Shown here: one piece after another, positions 41,504-56,800 of the stretch
Layout: every line of letters begins with the position of its first letter
Numbering within the stretch: the stretch's first letter is position 1
From: Lingula anatina
Taxonomy: Eukaryota > Brachiopoda > Lingulata > Lingulida > Lingulidae
Assembly: GCF_001039355.2 (NCBI RefSeq)
Contig: NW_019775635.1
Span: 718,121-782,120, forward strand
Direction: 5' to 3'
DNA length: 64,000 nt
The notes under the pieces: model-generated
What the model was told of the DNA's origin: nothing
The model's input: the letters and a program-made list of their open reading frames with translations, nothing else
The model's database searches: none
Made by a program: the position numbers and the translations under genes

Positions 41504-42488
41504 TATGTGATTTCAGTAGAAATGACTAATCATTGTATCATATCGTAAAGGATGTATTTGTGCATTAAAATGAAGGGATACTTAAAATGTGCATATCATA
41601 TGCTTTATATCAAACATTGTAGAATTTGACTCTCAGTTCATTGAGCTTTGCAATATAGTCTCAAAAGAGTTATAATTTTTTATGTAGTCGCATTTTACAT
41701 ATAGAATTCCAATAGATATCTGCTGCAAATGGTTCTCATGAAACAACCCAACCGTCTATCAATTCCATGGGTTAAAACTCCCACCCATGTGAACCTTGGT
41801 AAAAAATGTGTTGGCGTTGGTATTAGAGTATTTCAATGGTTTAGCTTGGTAGGTCAATGTTCTAATACGCACATCCCCAATTTACACAATGATCGGTTGC
41901 CTAAATATTATGTAATAGAAAAATTGATACCATGGGTACCTTGAAGCGATGTATACATGTATAATTGCTGTAGGTGACAATTTTTTTGCTAAGGGGGTAT
42001 ATATATATAATCCAAAAGGGGCAAAAGGGGCTGTTTAAATAAATAAATGTTTGTTAGTTTCTAAGTCAAATATTAGTGGCTTTCAATAGACAGATCATAT
42101 TTCCAATGAGAGTTTCTTTGTTTACTTTCGTCTATGGTAACCCGTAAGCTTTTAGAAATAACTGAACCCGTCTTTTTAAAATGTTTTCTGTCACAACACA
42201 CTATCTTTGTTCAGGTGAACCTGCATCCATTGCATAGACCCATTGAAGTATACAGCGCTCAGTCTTATCGCTAAAAGAAACTTTTGTTTTTTTTACATAT
42301 TTACATTTGTAAAAACTTAATTTTGATTCCCGAAGCTGTAAATACTTAGTAGATGTGGTGCTATGATCACTGCACGCAAAACAATATGTGCAAGACTCAA
42401 CCAGTGTGGCTAGGATCATTTATTGAAACAATCGTATAACTGTGCGATAAAGCGAAACTTGTCACTTAAACTGATTTATGGTACTAAA
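41504..42488. other. Copy B 3' flank and copy C 5' flank
   Basis: It contains a diverged copy of the dispersed repeat (41722-41995, matching 14390-14690). From about 42112 it holds the conserved 5' flank shared with copies A and B. There is no canonical AATAAA close to the stop; ATTAAA occurs at about 41564. Confidence 0.5.
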
Positions 42489-42574
42489 ATGTCACGGAGA
42501 ATCATTCTCGCTGCCATAGGGATTTGTGCTATGTTCCTCCTGTCTTATTTTGGAGTGTCCAGTGGATTAACAGG
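42489..42574 (+). CDS. Copy C exon 1: signal peptide
   Basis: [20 protein letters not shown] plus GVSSGLTG, phase 2 donor GTAAGT. It matches copies A and B in length and sequence. Confidence 0.9.
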
Positions 42575-44802
42575 GTAAGTGTAAAGACATGCAGCTTAGA
42601 TACCATGTCGCTTGTGCCCCGTCGTGCCCTGACGTGATCGACCCTGGCGTGCCCTGTCGTCGGGGCGCAGGGCCCGGTTTGCACCAACAAGGAGTACATG
42701 TAACTCAGGCGTACCAGTTGTGCCCGAGTAACTCCAGCACAAAACGATAAGAAAAGCCTAATCTTGTCGTGAATCTTTATTTAAAACTTAAAGCCCCCTT
42801 TATACTGGACGAAGTTCTTTCTGCGTCCCGTGGTAAATATAAATACGGCCCCGTTTGAGAGTAAAAAAAAAAAATAAAATACGTGCCAACAGGTGGTCGA
42901 TCACTGAGCATTCATTCTGCAACCAAATCGATGCTTTTGCCCCATTTCTACGACCACAGCGATGCCAGTTTCATGGTCGCACAAAGGAAGCAGAAAGTAC
43001 ACCGTCCAGTGTAAAGGGGATTTTATCCAAATTTGAGCCCAGTAACTGTATATCAAACCCTAGCTCTTACCGAAATTTCCCACCTTGCTAAACTGAGAGT
43101 TTATATTTTGGTCCTCAAATTGTGATTCAAAATCTCTTATAGGAGCATCAAATTACATCAATTTCAGAATTTGAAAATTAAATATAAAATGTACACTTTC
43201 AGAATAGATTTTCTGCCATTTTAACTATTTTTTAAATTGGGTAGGCACGTAGAGTGTTTTCATAACCTGATAAGGGGGTTACATGTAGTAGGGCGTGTTT
43301 TCTAGTCACAGTCTTTCATTGAAATTCCTCTGAAATTACGCCAAGTGCGCGTACTATTCTCACGAAGGTTAAATCATCTAATGGTTAACATTTACAAAAG
43401 TCGTTGATTTATGATACAATGAAATTCGCCCTTTTATTTTTATGCCGCTTGTAGAAAATTAGATTGCTGATGCAGACAGTGGGCCAACACGGCCAACCAT
43501 GTAATTTTCAGATTTTTTAGACATATTTCCATTCAATCATTCACTCAAACTTTTTAATTATATTCAAGAGGAAGTTTCCCTTCATTATTTTCCATACACG
43601 ACTCACATGTTCGAAACTTTTTATGTACATTGCATTAAAAGCAGGTTTTTAAAATTATTTTTAGACATGTTTGCACCAGAACGGAAGACAGAAACTTCAC
43701 AAGATTGGTCAAACATTATCGATCTTGCAGAACGGTAGTACCATGTGGACTCTGGGACTGGGGCAGATGTACCAGGTATTTCGTTGCCAAATCAGGCCTA
43801 ATTATACACAAAATCAAAATGGCAGCTAAGTCATGTGTTCTTTTTCATGGCAACCGCACACGTTACTTTCATTTGTAAGGGGTATGATTAATAAATTTTA
43901 AAAGTAAAAAATAGAACAAAAAGACTACTTACATAACAAGAAAATCATTTTAAAGTTATTTTCAATATTTCAAAGTCAAATTAATTATATTTTATAGCGC
44001 AAAACACAGATTGTGTTTGTATAAAGTGATTATTCAGTTATTTAAGTTTTGTGTAATTCTAGAGTGTTCATGAACCTTGTAACCCAACACTAACCAAAAA
44101 TAAAGTATTTTTAAAAAGACAGGTTCTGATTGCCAGAATCGTCATCGAAAACGAAACTAGGCACTCAACTCCAGACGCCGGTGATGAACATTGATAGACT
44201 TATAGAACAAAGTGTAGAATTATCCAAAAAGGCAAATATTGCGGGGAAGCGGGATCACGTGCCGTTGGCAAATTATTAAACATCGATGGAGCACTCCGTT
44301 TTGATCAAAATAATTTTTAACACGAGAAAATTAGATATGGGCCTAGATTACAGGCCCTGGTAATTACGCTTTAGATTTGCTGCACGCTTGTCAATTCTCA
44401 CTTTACGTAACCTCTTCAATTTTGTAAGACTGCACAAAAGGATATTGTTCCCGTGTTTGCCTCAAACCAATCTACAACTTGAAATCGAGACCTTGACACA
44501 GTCTCGTTCACTCGTTCCAAGAAGAGCTAAAATAGCCACCGTCTTCACAACGAGCAAAACAGTATACAAATAAAACACGGTATCATAGTATCACCGATTT
44601 GCAGCAATAAGTTAAGGTTGCTCTAGCTATAGGCTTGTTGTGAAAAGGCGGTATTTGTATCCTTACACATCGATGAAAAGGGAATTAAAGAATATGAATT
44701 TCAAAACTTATTTGAATATTTTTCACAGTTATGGCTTTATACAACTCATCAATTCATTATTTTACTTTTAATTATGGAAAGCAATAATGGTGATGACAGT
44801 GT

Positions 44803-44847
<45 letters not shown>

Positions 44848-47800
44848 GGAAAACAATCAGCAATTGACAAATCCATAATTACAGGCACGTGTAACTTCAT
44901 TTGAATAGACACATAAAACTGTAACATAATGCCATTAAAAACATACAAATAAATAAATAAACAAATATACCACAAGTGACTAAGCGCTGAATAAAGATTT
45001 ATTGGCATGGCATAAGTAATTAGATAACTTGGTATGTAAGAAGCATATAACTATGTTTATTTTTCCAGCTACTACGACTGTAGCACGTACAGCTTAGCCT
45101 ACGACACTCTCCCAGTAACAGTAGAATACTGCTGTGATGGGTGGACCGCTGGGATCAACGCGACAAACACTAGCAGTTGTGACATACGTATGTCGATTGA
45201 ACATATTCTTAATATTAATTATAATAGAATGATACACGAAAAACGAAGATATCTGGAGTAAAAATTAATAGAATATTTCGAAGTATATAAGTAGAATTGA
45301 GAGCCCTGTATAAATCAGATCATTACGTTCAGACCTGAATTCATACACAGGGCCGAAAGGCAACCGTGTTTTTAGTCAAAGATGTAAAGACTGAGCCCTT
45401 AGGAGGTCAGTGAAAGTTTTTATTTGCATTGCTAACAAATTAATCCGGTGAATGGATTTGTGTTTCAGCTGTTTGCGCTGCAGGGTGTGAGAATAATGGC
45501 GATTGTATAGCGCCCGACACCTGTAAATGCCAGCCGCCTTACCACGGCTTGACCTGTAATGAAAGTAAGTCATGGTCGCTGTCAATGCAGACTAGCAATT
45601 TGTATGCGCCGGAATAATATTGTTTGTGAGGTATTTATTACAATGGTATTTTATTTAAGTCACTAAAAAGAATTCAGCATATCTCCATTACCATTTGCTT
45701 TTGAAACTGATCGCGTCTGCATTCTGTATCAATGTCACATAATAAGTCATAAATTTTCATAAATAAAGAACGCCTATGCTATTAAAATATATCTTTATTC
45801 TGTATCAGTGCTACATAATATGTCATACGTGTCTAAAAAAAGAGTGGTTTTACTGCTGAAATTGATCATGTTTTGATTTAACATAAATGCTCGTAGTAAG
45901 TCATACGTTTTTATAAATAGTGAGACACAAGAACAATTGTTTGGTAAACAAAAATTGTTTATAATTGCATAAGATTTGTTCATAATTTCGTTCTGCTTGA
46001 ATATGAATACAAACCTAACGTGCTTTAAAAAAATTCTTTGTGTTTTTTTTACATTTAAGGTTGATTTTTTAAAATATTTATGAAACGACATACCAATTAG
46101 GCCAGATAAACATGATCGGTTGCTTAACTAACGCCGCCTCTCGGATAATAGGATCGGTAGACAAAATTAATTATTTTTGTACGCAGGATGTTTAACATGC
46201 GGTTTAACAGTCAATATTTTCGTTTTCTTTTTTGTGGGGTGGGGGTATCAATCCGATCTTAGAGCATAAAAAGCACACCAAAGCAATGGTTGATATTTTT
46301 CATTAAAATTTATTAATGGAAAACATATATTCAAAAAAGGGCGATTTTCTTACGGGTGCATGAGGGTCGGTCGCTTTCGTACCAAACTACGGGTCGGTCG
46401 TGTTTGTACCAAACTTATCAATTTTGTCCGGCCTTATTTATCATTCAGCTTATGACCCCTGTCAGGACCACGCGGAACTCACGGTGGGTTTTGAGAGGAG
46501 CACAAATAACACCAACTTCACCACCAATCCCAAATGTGACTCTTTACTGCTGAGGACCTGGTACAAGATAGGTCACTCCCCCATCTTTCACCTGCCTACG
46601 ACCTGCCCTGGGTCACCAGCTTGTGGGACGACTGGACCGGTTTGGATGAATACAAGTGAGTACCATTTGGTTAAGAAAATGCAGAGCCGTCATTTTGAAA
46701 GGCAAGCAAAGTATCAAAAATCGCCTTTCTTTACCAAAGACAAAAACTTTGAAAGCACGAATAAAGAGTACACAAATTCACAAATATCTCGGCATCAAAT
46801 TGCAGTCAAATTCAGCGAACAAAGCCCGTAGAGAACGGAAAGCCAAAGCTATTTCAGCTCTATTTACAGTGTCGTTTAACAATACTGCGTAGCAAATAAT
46901 GTGTCCCTAACATATTTAAAGCTGCTGGATAAAACAGTAAAATAACGTTAATAGGAACAAAATCTACTTTAAGTCAATTAAAGCGAAGCAAGATATATTG
47001 AGTGTGCCTAAGCGTGACAATATTTTATCACCACTGTTTTACATAGTCACGGAGCTTTACAACCTGTTGTGAATAATCAGTTTTGTTTTGGAGTTGTTTC
47101 AAACAACGGAGCATTACAGTCTATATTTCAATCTAACACAAGTCTGTTAAGAAATATGATCTCTTTGAACACACATATATATATCATTTTTAACAAAGCA
47201 ATACATGAAGCGATAAATTCCAAGCGAAATTAACTCAGTATTTTTATTTTTATTTATTTATTTATTTATTTATTTGTTTATTTATTTATTATTTGTCTTT
47301 GTATCTATTTCCTTAATCCCTTACCATGTTTATCCGTTATTATTATTATTATTTTGGGGTATCTAAATTTGTCTGTATTTTTTTTCAAAAATGGAAATTC
47401 CAATTATTTTGTTTGTTTGTTTCAGCCAACACGTCTATACCAGAGGGGGACATGATAACCTTAGAAGCATGTGTTGGGTCGCCTGACAGCTGCTGTGAAT
47501 CCTTGCTGCCAGTGCAAATCAAGAATTGTACAGACTTTACGGTTTACTATCTTAGTCCGACGGCGGCATGTCCACAAGCATATTGCTTTGGTAAGAAATA
47601 TCCAGATGAGATCCAAACTGTATTAATATTTTCTAATTAGATGAGTTGATAAATGCTATTGCACTTAATTAAAAAAAAATAATCGATTAAATTTAAAGAA
47701 TGAAAAATTCCCAGTCTTTTTTTCTGGTATCCAAAAAGTGGCAGTGATGTGATATAGAAGATGGGCATAAGTCGAAGTATACATTATACAACATAGCATC

Positions 47801-50800
47801 AAATTAATTCTTATGTCATAACACCGCATTAATTTCTTCATGCTCTATCAGAGGTTCCACCTTGCGTTGGTTGTAACATAACAGTGTGTCCAGATGGATA
47901 CGTCGCTATGGATGGGAATTGTGAAGGTAAGGTACCTTGACCTTGACCGTAGTTTACTTCTGCGCGGACTACGCCTGTCATTGCAGTTTTACTGTAATTT
48001 AATGATGTATTTAAATATACTGGTTATTGAACTGGTATGCTGATTTAAGAGAAGAGTTTGCAATAGATGCTGATGGTCAAGGCGTATGGTAAGATTAATT
48101 CACTTTGCGTAAAGGTATAATGTGCAAAATATTATCGAGAACTAGATTTATGATCAGTTTTAAACCACGGGACCTAACTTTTACGGCCATTATAACCCCA
48201 TAACCCGACTCACGCCGTTAAAAGCAGTGGAGTTAACTTCCAAACAAAACTTCATACACATCTGCAACTCTTACAGATATTGATGAATGCCTGGTTGCAA
48301 ATGGTGGCTGCGGTGATCGGTGCGACAATCTAAATGGATCATTCGCGTGTGCTTGTACGGACCCAGGATATATTTTAGGAGCAGACTTTCGCTCGTGCGA
48401 CGGTGAGTGTAATTTTACGTCGCTGGTGTTAGCATGACTATTTTGGTAAAGTAAAAGTAAAGTTGTCATAGCCTATTTGCGATTATATAAAACATCAAAC
48501 ACTTTTTTCATCAGATGTGGACGAGTGCAGTACCTCTAATGGTGGGTGTGAAGATACATGCACCAACATTATAGGTTCTTTCCTGTGTTTCTGCAACCAA
48601 GATGGCTACCAGTTGGGAAATGACTCTCAATCGTGTGAAGGTAGGTCTTGGGTATAATATAAAAACATTTACATTTTGTTGAATATATCTGGATGCCATT
48701 GTATAAAGACGTGTTAAAGTTCTTAGACGTTTCGGTTTTAATTGTAATAATGTAAGGGTTATAACTGAAGATCAATAGGGAATTAAAACTTTGGTGGATG
48801 GTCTCATAACATAAAAATTTCCAAACTATGAGTTAAAACTGGCAAAAAAAAAAAAAAAAAAAAAAAAAAAATGTACAGCGGCACGGTAGTAACCGCGACA
48901 GTTTCACTGAAAGACGCTGATTATTGACTTTGAAGACGTACTTATTCTTTTAATTTTTGGAAATAGTTGTATTGGTATTTTGACAATGTTTTGATATTGT
49001 ATGTTGCAGATGTCAATGAATGTGCTGTCAATAATGGTAGCTGTAGTGACATTTGCATCAACACCAACGGCTCCTACCACTGCGAATGTAACGAGGCTGG
49101 CTTTGTCCTTGGAGGCGACGCTCACACTTGCCAAGGTTAGTAGATACGGATGAAAGTATACGTTCTGATTCAGGTTTTATTGTCTGTAAAGGAAAAAGGA
49201 ACCGTTTATCTGTGAATGTTTAAGTCGATACACTTGCCAAATTTTATAATGGCGACAGGCACTCAACGTCATTAAATTGTTGCCATACTTGTATCACCAT
49301 TAGTTTTCAATAGAACACAGAAAATATCAATTACCAATCTAAAAATGTTACATATGTTGTAGTTCCCTGGCATCGATACATAAAGTGAATGAATTTTTTT
49401 AAATTTCAAGCTGTCATTGAAGAGTTTAATTTTACGGCCGTTTTTAATGGAACTACAACAAGTACAATAACGCAAGACATTTCTTCCGAGGCACCACAGG
49501 AGACAACTTATTCAGCGACGCCACAGGAGACAACTACTTCAACTACTCCACCGACGACTGTGCGGACCACAACAGTGACGAGTACACCCGTAAGCACAAT
49601 CGTACAGCCGTGTAGTAACAACCTGTGTATGAATAATGGCGTATGCTTACCATTCACAACGGGCGTCGCTTGTAACTGTACTGGGACTGGGCACACTGGT
49701 ATGAATTGCGAAAAAGAAGATGTGTTTTCGAAATTGGGACTTAAGTCGTACAATTTGCCCAGAGGATGCTATCTCTTAAGCTTGGTCACTGATGGTCCCG
49801 CCGGTGTGTGTAATCAGATTTGGCTGTCGTCTACATCTGCTTGGTTTAAATCAACCCAAGAAACAGATACTTTTTTCACGTTTGGAATAGTTTTCTTTGA
49901 AAACAAAGGGTCTCCCCTTTCATCGAACGGCCTCCAGATAACCAACCACACCCTCACAGTGTCTTCTTTAACTCCAGCTCAGTCTGTCAACGACGGGACA
50001 CGCCTCCCAGCGACTTCCATCCTACAAGAGCGATGTACTGCGTCTGCTTTCACGACGGAAGACGATGGTGACTTTCTTCAAAGAAACTCCTTTCTTCGAA
50101 GTCTCCTTTCGTCGACTGAGATCCAGTTCCCGGGTAATATACGGTTAGAGCCCCTTTTGAAGTATGAAAGCACTCTGTCTCCACGATTTGATATCAGTAT
50201 TGTTGCCGGCAGTGAGCTGTTGGACGAGAACAACGCTGTGCACAGTAGTTGTCAGGGGGCGCCACTGTCCCCTGATGTATTCTACAATATATTAACATTC
50301 CAAGAGGGTGTGAATTTTACGTACTGGGGAACTAGCTTAATTCTTCCGACATTATCTGGAGACGAAAATTATTGTTTGATTTTGGACATGTGCGGGGAAA
50401 GAGATATGACTTTCTTCTTTCTATTTCCTGGAGACAAAGTTGATTTGGCCGGTAGATTTGACGTACTTGGTGCAGTAAGCTCGTTTGGATTTCACGGGAG
50501 TGTACATGGAATTGGCATGTCAACCACACGACGAATTGAAGTCAAACTGCCCGAGTCGACGGGAGAGTTTTGGAATGGGGATGAAAAGGTCGCATTCAGG
50601 TACATCTGTTCCCTTAGAATTTTTAAATTAAACAAGGCTCACCAGTTAGGTGGTTTGATTGTCATTCTACAACCTGAAAGTTGCATAATAATAGATATAA
50701 CGCGAGTAGTGGAGTATCCTTCCCATGACCAGTTTTGAACGTGATTTTAAGACGTGAAAGTAACTAACTTGCAAATTTGGACTCATGTGTTTGGCTCCTC

Positions 50801-53800
50801 TAGCCTACGTGAATGTTTGTTGCCGTTCTCAAGCTTCGAATGTGGACTCCTCATTTCCTCATTCATTAATATATTGAAATTGTTTCTCTGGTGAATTCTG
50901 GCCATTTCAGAGATAATATTCCTGACAAAAATCGTGGCCCGCAGTGGCCGTTGGTGCTTGGAGCAAATAACGTGGTAGCAAAGCAAGCAGATCACAGTTC
51001 CGGTCGATTTAGAAAACCTATTTTAAAACGGGTCTCTCAAAAAACTTCACAATGATATTGAATGACATAGAGATCATAAATTTTCATATCCTCTAGCTAA
51101 AACTCGATTCAAGTGGAATTAGGAAATCAGATCCTTTTGGGAGAAACAGCGCTGCGTTGACTTCTGGGATGAATTCTGCTTCTCTGTTGGTCTGTAATTT
51201 TGCAACAAGGGTTGTAAAATGCATAATTTCTTAATGTCAGCACTAACACCTCTAGAGTATACATTGCATTCGATATTTGGTGCACGAATAAAACATCAGA
51301 TGTCTCCATTTTTACATTTCAGCTTGCCCTCAGAAGCTAACGTCTGGATAATGACAGAGATGGAAAATTCGGAATGGCCGCTCCTTCTCTGGGAGGCGCA
51401 AGGAGATGCCTTCTTTAAAGTACCCAATCCTGTTGACGTAAGCATATGCAGTTTCTTTTTTAAACTAGGTCCACACTTGTAGTTAAATCTTATACAAACA
51501 GTGTTAAGTAGTTGTAAAAAGGATGTCTACTAAACGTACTTGGGGACCGGTTGTTTTTGTATAATTTAAATCTTTTAGTAATGTTCTTCGTTTTTGATGG
51601 ATGTTCATTTTCGATTGAACCACTAACACTGCAAAATTCAACGCGTATCTTTATCATAGTTGACAGAGTACAGCCGCTCAGAAGAGTACGTCATGGTGAT
51701 GGCGTCATCTGCGTCAATGGACATTGTCTTGGACACAGCGCTGGGTCCGGTTGTCCTAGGGGGCGCCGTTGCCGAAAGCTCAGTGTACCTGTCCGTAGGA
51801 GGTGAGTACACCTTTAAATGCTAGTCTTAATCCCTTTTAATATATAAAACACAGGTTATGACCTGATTGCTCAAGGTACAGTTTAAATAATTTTATTAAG
51901 CTTATTTACTGTATATAACTTTTAAAATGATTTTTTTCGAAAATACATGCATGCTTCTCCCGTGTTAAATTTTCTTTAATTTTTATACCCACGCATGCGG
52001 CCATATTTTAACTGAATGAACATTTCACATAAATTTCATGAAGGATCTCAACAACGGCGTCTTTGCGGTGACGGTGCCAACCCAGCAGGCTTGTTTTTTA
52101 CGATGCACCTTAACTTCAACCCACTGAAAGATTTTTGGCAATACAACGTAGCCAGAGCCGCATTAGACGCTGCATTTGCGGTGGTTGATGGTGTTTGTGA
52201 CGCATTGGATCTAATTGCTGATCTTAGAAATACAACAAACACTGCTACTACAACAACACCAGCTGTTAATACTAGATCCACGACGACCACTAGGCGCACA
52301 ACCACTCGACGGACTACCACAGCAAAAATAGGAACAACCAAGAAACCTACAACTGCAGAGAAAAGCGCGCGTGCCAAGTGGAGAAAGAGATCAAAGAGAG
52401 ACAAGAGACCAAAAAACAAAAGCAAAAAGCGATTACTGAAGAATAAAGCCAAAGGCAAAAACATGGACGCTACCGTAAATGAAATAGCCCAGAAGGCACC
52501 TAATGCAACTGTATGTAGCATGGCTCTAAGAAGGGCTTTAGCTATACTTCAGAATGTTCCAAACCCACCTTTAGACACGATCTTTGATCTCAATATTGAT
52601 GTTGATGTTTTCATTCTCTTTGATGACAGTCCTTTGCCAGATGCCGATGCAGGTAATTCCGTTGCTCTGACGAACGACTTGAAAGTAGGTTTATCCTTAA
52701 TCGTCATCGATGCACAAAACTTAACTCTGCTTCTGAACACTAGTGACGTTGAAAACCGATTCCTTTGGGAAAGCACCCGATCTTTGCTGAAGAATTTTGT
52801 TTCACAATCCATCAATCTCTTGTCAACCAGCAATGCGTTTGTTACTCGCTTCAATGGCACAGGTGTCTTCGAGATTGGCAACACAACGAGGCCATCAAAA
52901 CTCTTGTCATTGAATTACGGAAGACTTTTCAGAGTCTTAAAATGGAAGCCGAGTTAATGCCTGATACATTTGTTCATCAGTTTGTCACCGACACTGATTC
53001 CCAACTAGAGCAGTTAGAAAGAGATGCCTGGGAATTTGTTCAGTTCAGTAACACCGAGCTTATCCAATCATTTAAGGGATTTTCTGGCTTTGGAATAAAA
53101 TTCGTTTCTTCGCTCACGGTATTTGGCATAGATCTGGGAGAGCTTGACATAGAGTATGTGTACTCCTCTGGCTCTTTAGCTCAGTGCAGCAAATACAGCA
53201 AAGCATACGCTCTCCTTCAGGGCAAGGATGCCGTGCGAATAATGGCTTTGTTTAAAAGGGATGGAGGCTTATTCAAGTTTTTCAAGAAATTCCGTGGTGC
53301 TGGGCTAGAATTAGCTATCGGCATAAATGGAGCACAAACTGATATTATTGTCCATGCAATCCTGTTGTTAGATTTACCCGTTTTTGATAGCACAAGAGTT
53401 GACGTTTTTATTTCAAAGAACGGTTTGGACGCCTACGTCGAAACTTTAATTGTATCTTTATTTCGAATTGAGATGCATGTATATCTCAAATTTAACGTCC
53501 CAGAAGTTCATTTCCGACTGGGATTGTCAGCATATTTTGTCCCAGGGCCTAAGGGTTTTGACGGAAGCTTATGGGATTCAGTGATAAATATAGTGAAAGA
53601 AAAGTCAAGGGAAGCACAGGAGCGAATTTCTGCTGCCCAAGATGCTGTAACAGTAGTGCAGACTTATGTACAAGCAGCGCAGGAAAAGGTGAATTCCGCA
53701 AAGGCCGCAGTTCTTGCTGAAAAGACAAAATTTGACAACGCTGTTAAAGTTCTTGAAGATGCGGAACGGAAAGTTGAGGAGGCAAAAATTCCATTCCAAA

Positions 53801-56800
53801 GAGCTCTTGATGAGTTAGCGAGGGCTCAAAGAAATGTGGATAACTTGTGCCAGATTCGAGATTGCCCTGACATTTGTTTATGGGGCCTTACCTGTAGGAT
53901 ATGCGGTGGCTGGATACCTTTTCCATGCTGTCAGTGGGTCCCATGTGCGATTCGCATCCCTGACATTGGCTGTCTTATAGCAAACGCTTTGTGCCGCATT
54001 CTTAGAGCTATAGCTTACGCCGTTCTGGAACTCGCTAAGATAGCCGTTCGCATCCCTATGATAGCCATGGATATAGCTAAAGGAGCGCTCCAAGTGGCTC
54101 AGTTAACTGTAAAAGCAGCTAAAGCCATTCTCGATGTTGCAGTTGGATTTTTAGACTTTACGATTTACATTTTGAAAGGAATTGAATGGCTTCTCGAATT
54201 TGTAAAAGCAGCTTTGGAGGTAGTTAAATTCATCCTACGTGGAATAACATTGGCGTTTGAGTATTTCATTCGTTATGGAATTGCAAGTATCCTGGACATT
54301 AAAAGATGTGGTTTTGGCGTAGAAATCAATGCACGGGACTTCTTCCTCTTGACTGTTTCATGCGAGTTCAATGCTTTTAGATCTGGCTGGACATTGTTCA
54401 CATTTAGGATTGATTTGAAGAATATTATTCTTAATATACTAGAACTAGCCTTCAAGATTGTAAAAATGATATTTGAAGGTATTGGACGTTTGCTTACTGG
54501 AAGAGGAAAACGGTCTGTGGAATATTTAGTTAGAGCGAACATTCTTTGGTCATACAAGCACCTGCGAGGGCGCTTTGAGAGAGATACACATAGTATGTCT
54601 AATTCCTCCATCAACAGAACAGTGTTTGATGATATTTTTGATGGAGAAAATGTAACTATTGACTCCCCCGAATCCGACAGCCTTAATGCCAACGACTCAA
54701 CCGAAGCAAATTACATACAATATCGAATTAATTTGTTCAAAAGAAAATGTGACGAGTTCTCAGTCATTGACACATTTTTGACCACAGTGGCTGAAGCATT
54801 ATACAACGTGTCATCAGTGGCAAAAGATTCCATTGATAATGCCTCTACAGTGGTGGATGATTTGACTAGCATGACAAAGGTGGAAAACATTAGCCTTAAC
54901 GATTCTGGGTTTAACAAAACCGATGCCTACGTCAACTATAACTTGACTGAAAATGACCTGGAAGATGTGATTGCAAATTCCAACGTGACCTCTGATCCGG
55001 TGGTAGGTGCGTACGTGGGCATGATGGATAACGTTGTAAATGCAACGAAGGAGGAAACCCAGAAGGCAAAAAGCTTCCCAATCGGCACCGCATGGAGACA
55101 AACAATGGAGAATTACACACGGGACACACAAGACCCGAACAAGTGTTCCAGTTTTGAGGATTGCTTACTTATGTATTTCTATGATTTCTACCGTCTTTAC
55201 TTAAACGTCTCCATTGCCCAGGCAGACACCATGCGGCAGCTGATACCGCAAATTGAAGACAGTTTTCTTGGAATTGTCAGAAACGATACGCTGACAACAG
55301 AGGATGCCGTTGCTCTGAGTGGCGAGCTGTTGTCTGTACTGCTTCAGAGTAGAGAAACCAAAGTTTTCTGTGCCACAGCACCCAATATTACTGTCGAGGT
55401 CTACGACATCGCCGTTCTGGTAGGTCAGAATGTGACCTTGACCTGTAACGCAACAGGCGAACCTGAACCTTACTTCGAATGGCAGAAAGACGGAGAACCG
55501 ATTTACGGAAACAGCAGCTTAAACGTAAACATTGACGGAAATGTTTTAGAAATCCCAGTTGCGGAACAAATGCATGATGGCTATTATGCATGCGTTGCAG
55601 TGAATCACGTAGTTAGCGTTGCTTCGAGGGGTGTTCTCAAAGTTGAAGAACCGCCGAGCGAGGTGATGCCTCCCCTTAATGATCTGGTTGTACTTGAGAG
55701 GTACGAACCATCAGCCAACATCACGTGCAACGTGACTGGAGATCCATTTCCAACTATCACGTGGACGTTTGAGACCAATTTGAGCAGCACAAATAATACC
55801 ACAGTTCCCGTCTTTCTTAACAGCAGTGACCCTATTCTGAAAATCCCAAAACCCAGGCTTGCTGACGCTGGTTTTTACCAATGCAGTGCAGAAAACAAAC
55901 ATGGTTTACACAAGATGAACCACACCCAAATGATAGTTAGGCCTGTGCGAGTGGCGTTGCCAAGGGCACAAATAACCATGGCTGTGAGACGAATAGCAGC
56001 AGCGGATACGGAGACCCCTGCCACCCTATTGCAGAACATGTCATTAGATGGACTAGACTTCAAGGAAACCATAGAAATGACGGTGATGCATTTACTTAAT
56101 GGCAACGTCACCATTTCGAACATAACACATCTTGAAAATGATGGAACCCAATTCACCATTTTGGCAAATGAAATCGCCAATTCCACAGATCACAACAACT
56201 CGTACGAACAATTGAACCAACTGTATCGTGGGCTGCGGCAGTCAGTCATGAGAAGTGTTCGTGTGCTTTATAATTACGGGTACCAGGGAACTTATATCTT
56301 CACCCATGGTGCCCACCATGTTAGTATTGACCACAACCAACTGCGAGCGTCCTTTGATTCCCCACTTTGCCCGCCCGGTTATGAACACAGCATGGAGTTT
56401 GAATATTTGTGTGGTAAGTATGCCTGGTGCAAGGAGCAAAATCATAAAAGCCCATGTCCCTTTGCTTGTTGAAATGTGGTACTTTACTGAAACACTATAT
56501 AAAAGGTGAAATAAGCGCACACAGGCGCTATCTGATTGTGATAAATGACCTGTCATCAATACGATAATCAATTACAGAAAAAAAGTTTTATCTAATTCCA
56601 TTCAAAACTGAATTAATTTAAAAAAATATTTAAAAATGGAAGATGTTACCTTTCCTTGTGCCGCCAACTAAGACTTCCTAGTACATATCTCTAACTCACT
56701 GCATGTAGTTTGAATTTGACCTTGTAACTGTTATGTCATAAAAGTCAACTCTCATAAATGTGTTCATTTATGATTTCAGCCGCTTGCATGCCGGGGACAT

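Noticed and set aside
52765-52890. ATG at 52765 as the start of an independent 1235-codon gene
   Set aside because: The first 40 codons are the wrong frame of the copy B coding sequence. The long frame only begins to match after the one-base deletion, so it is the frameshifted remainder of exon 14.
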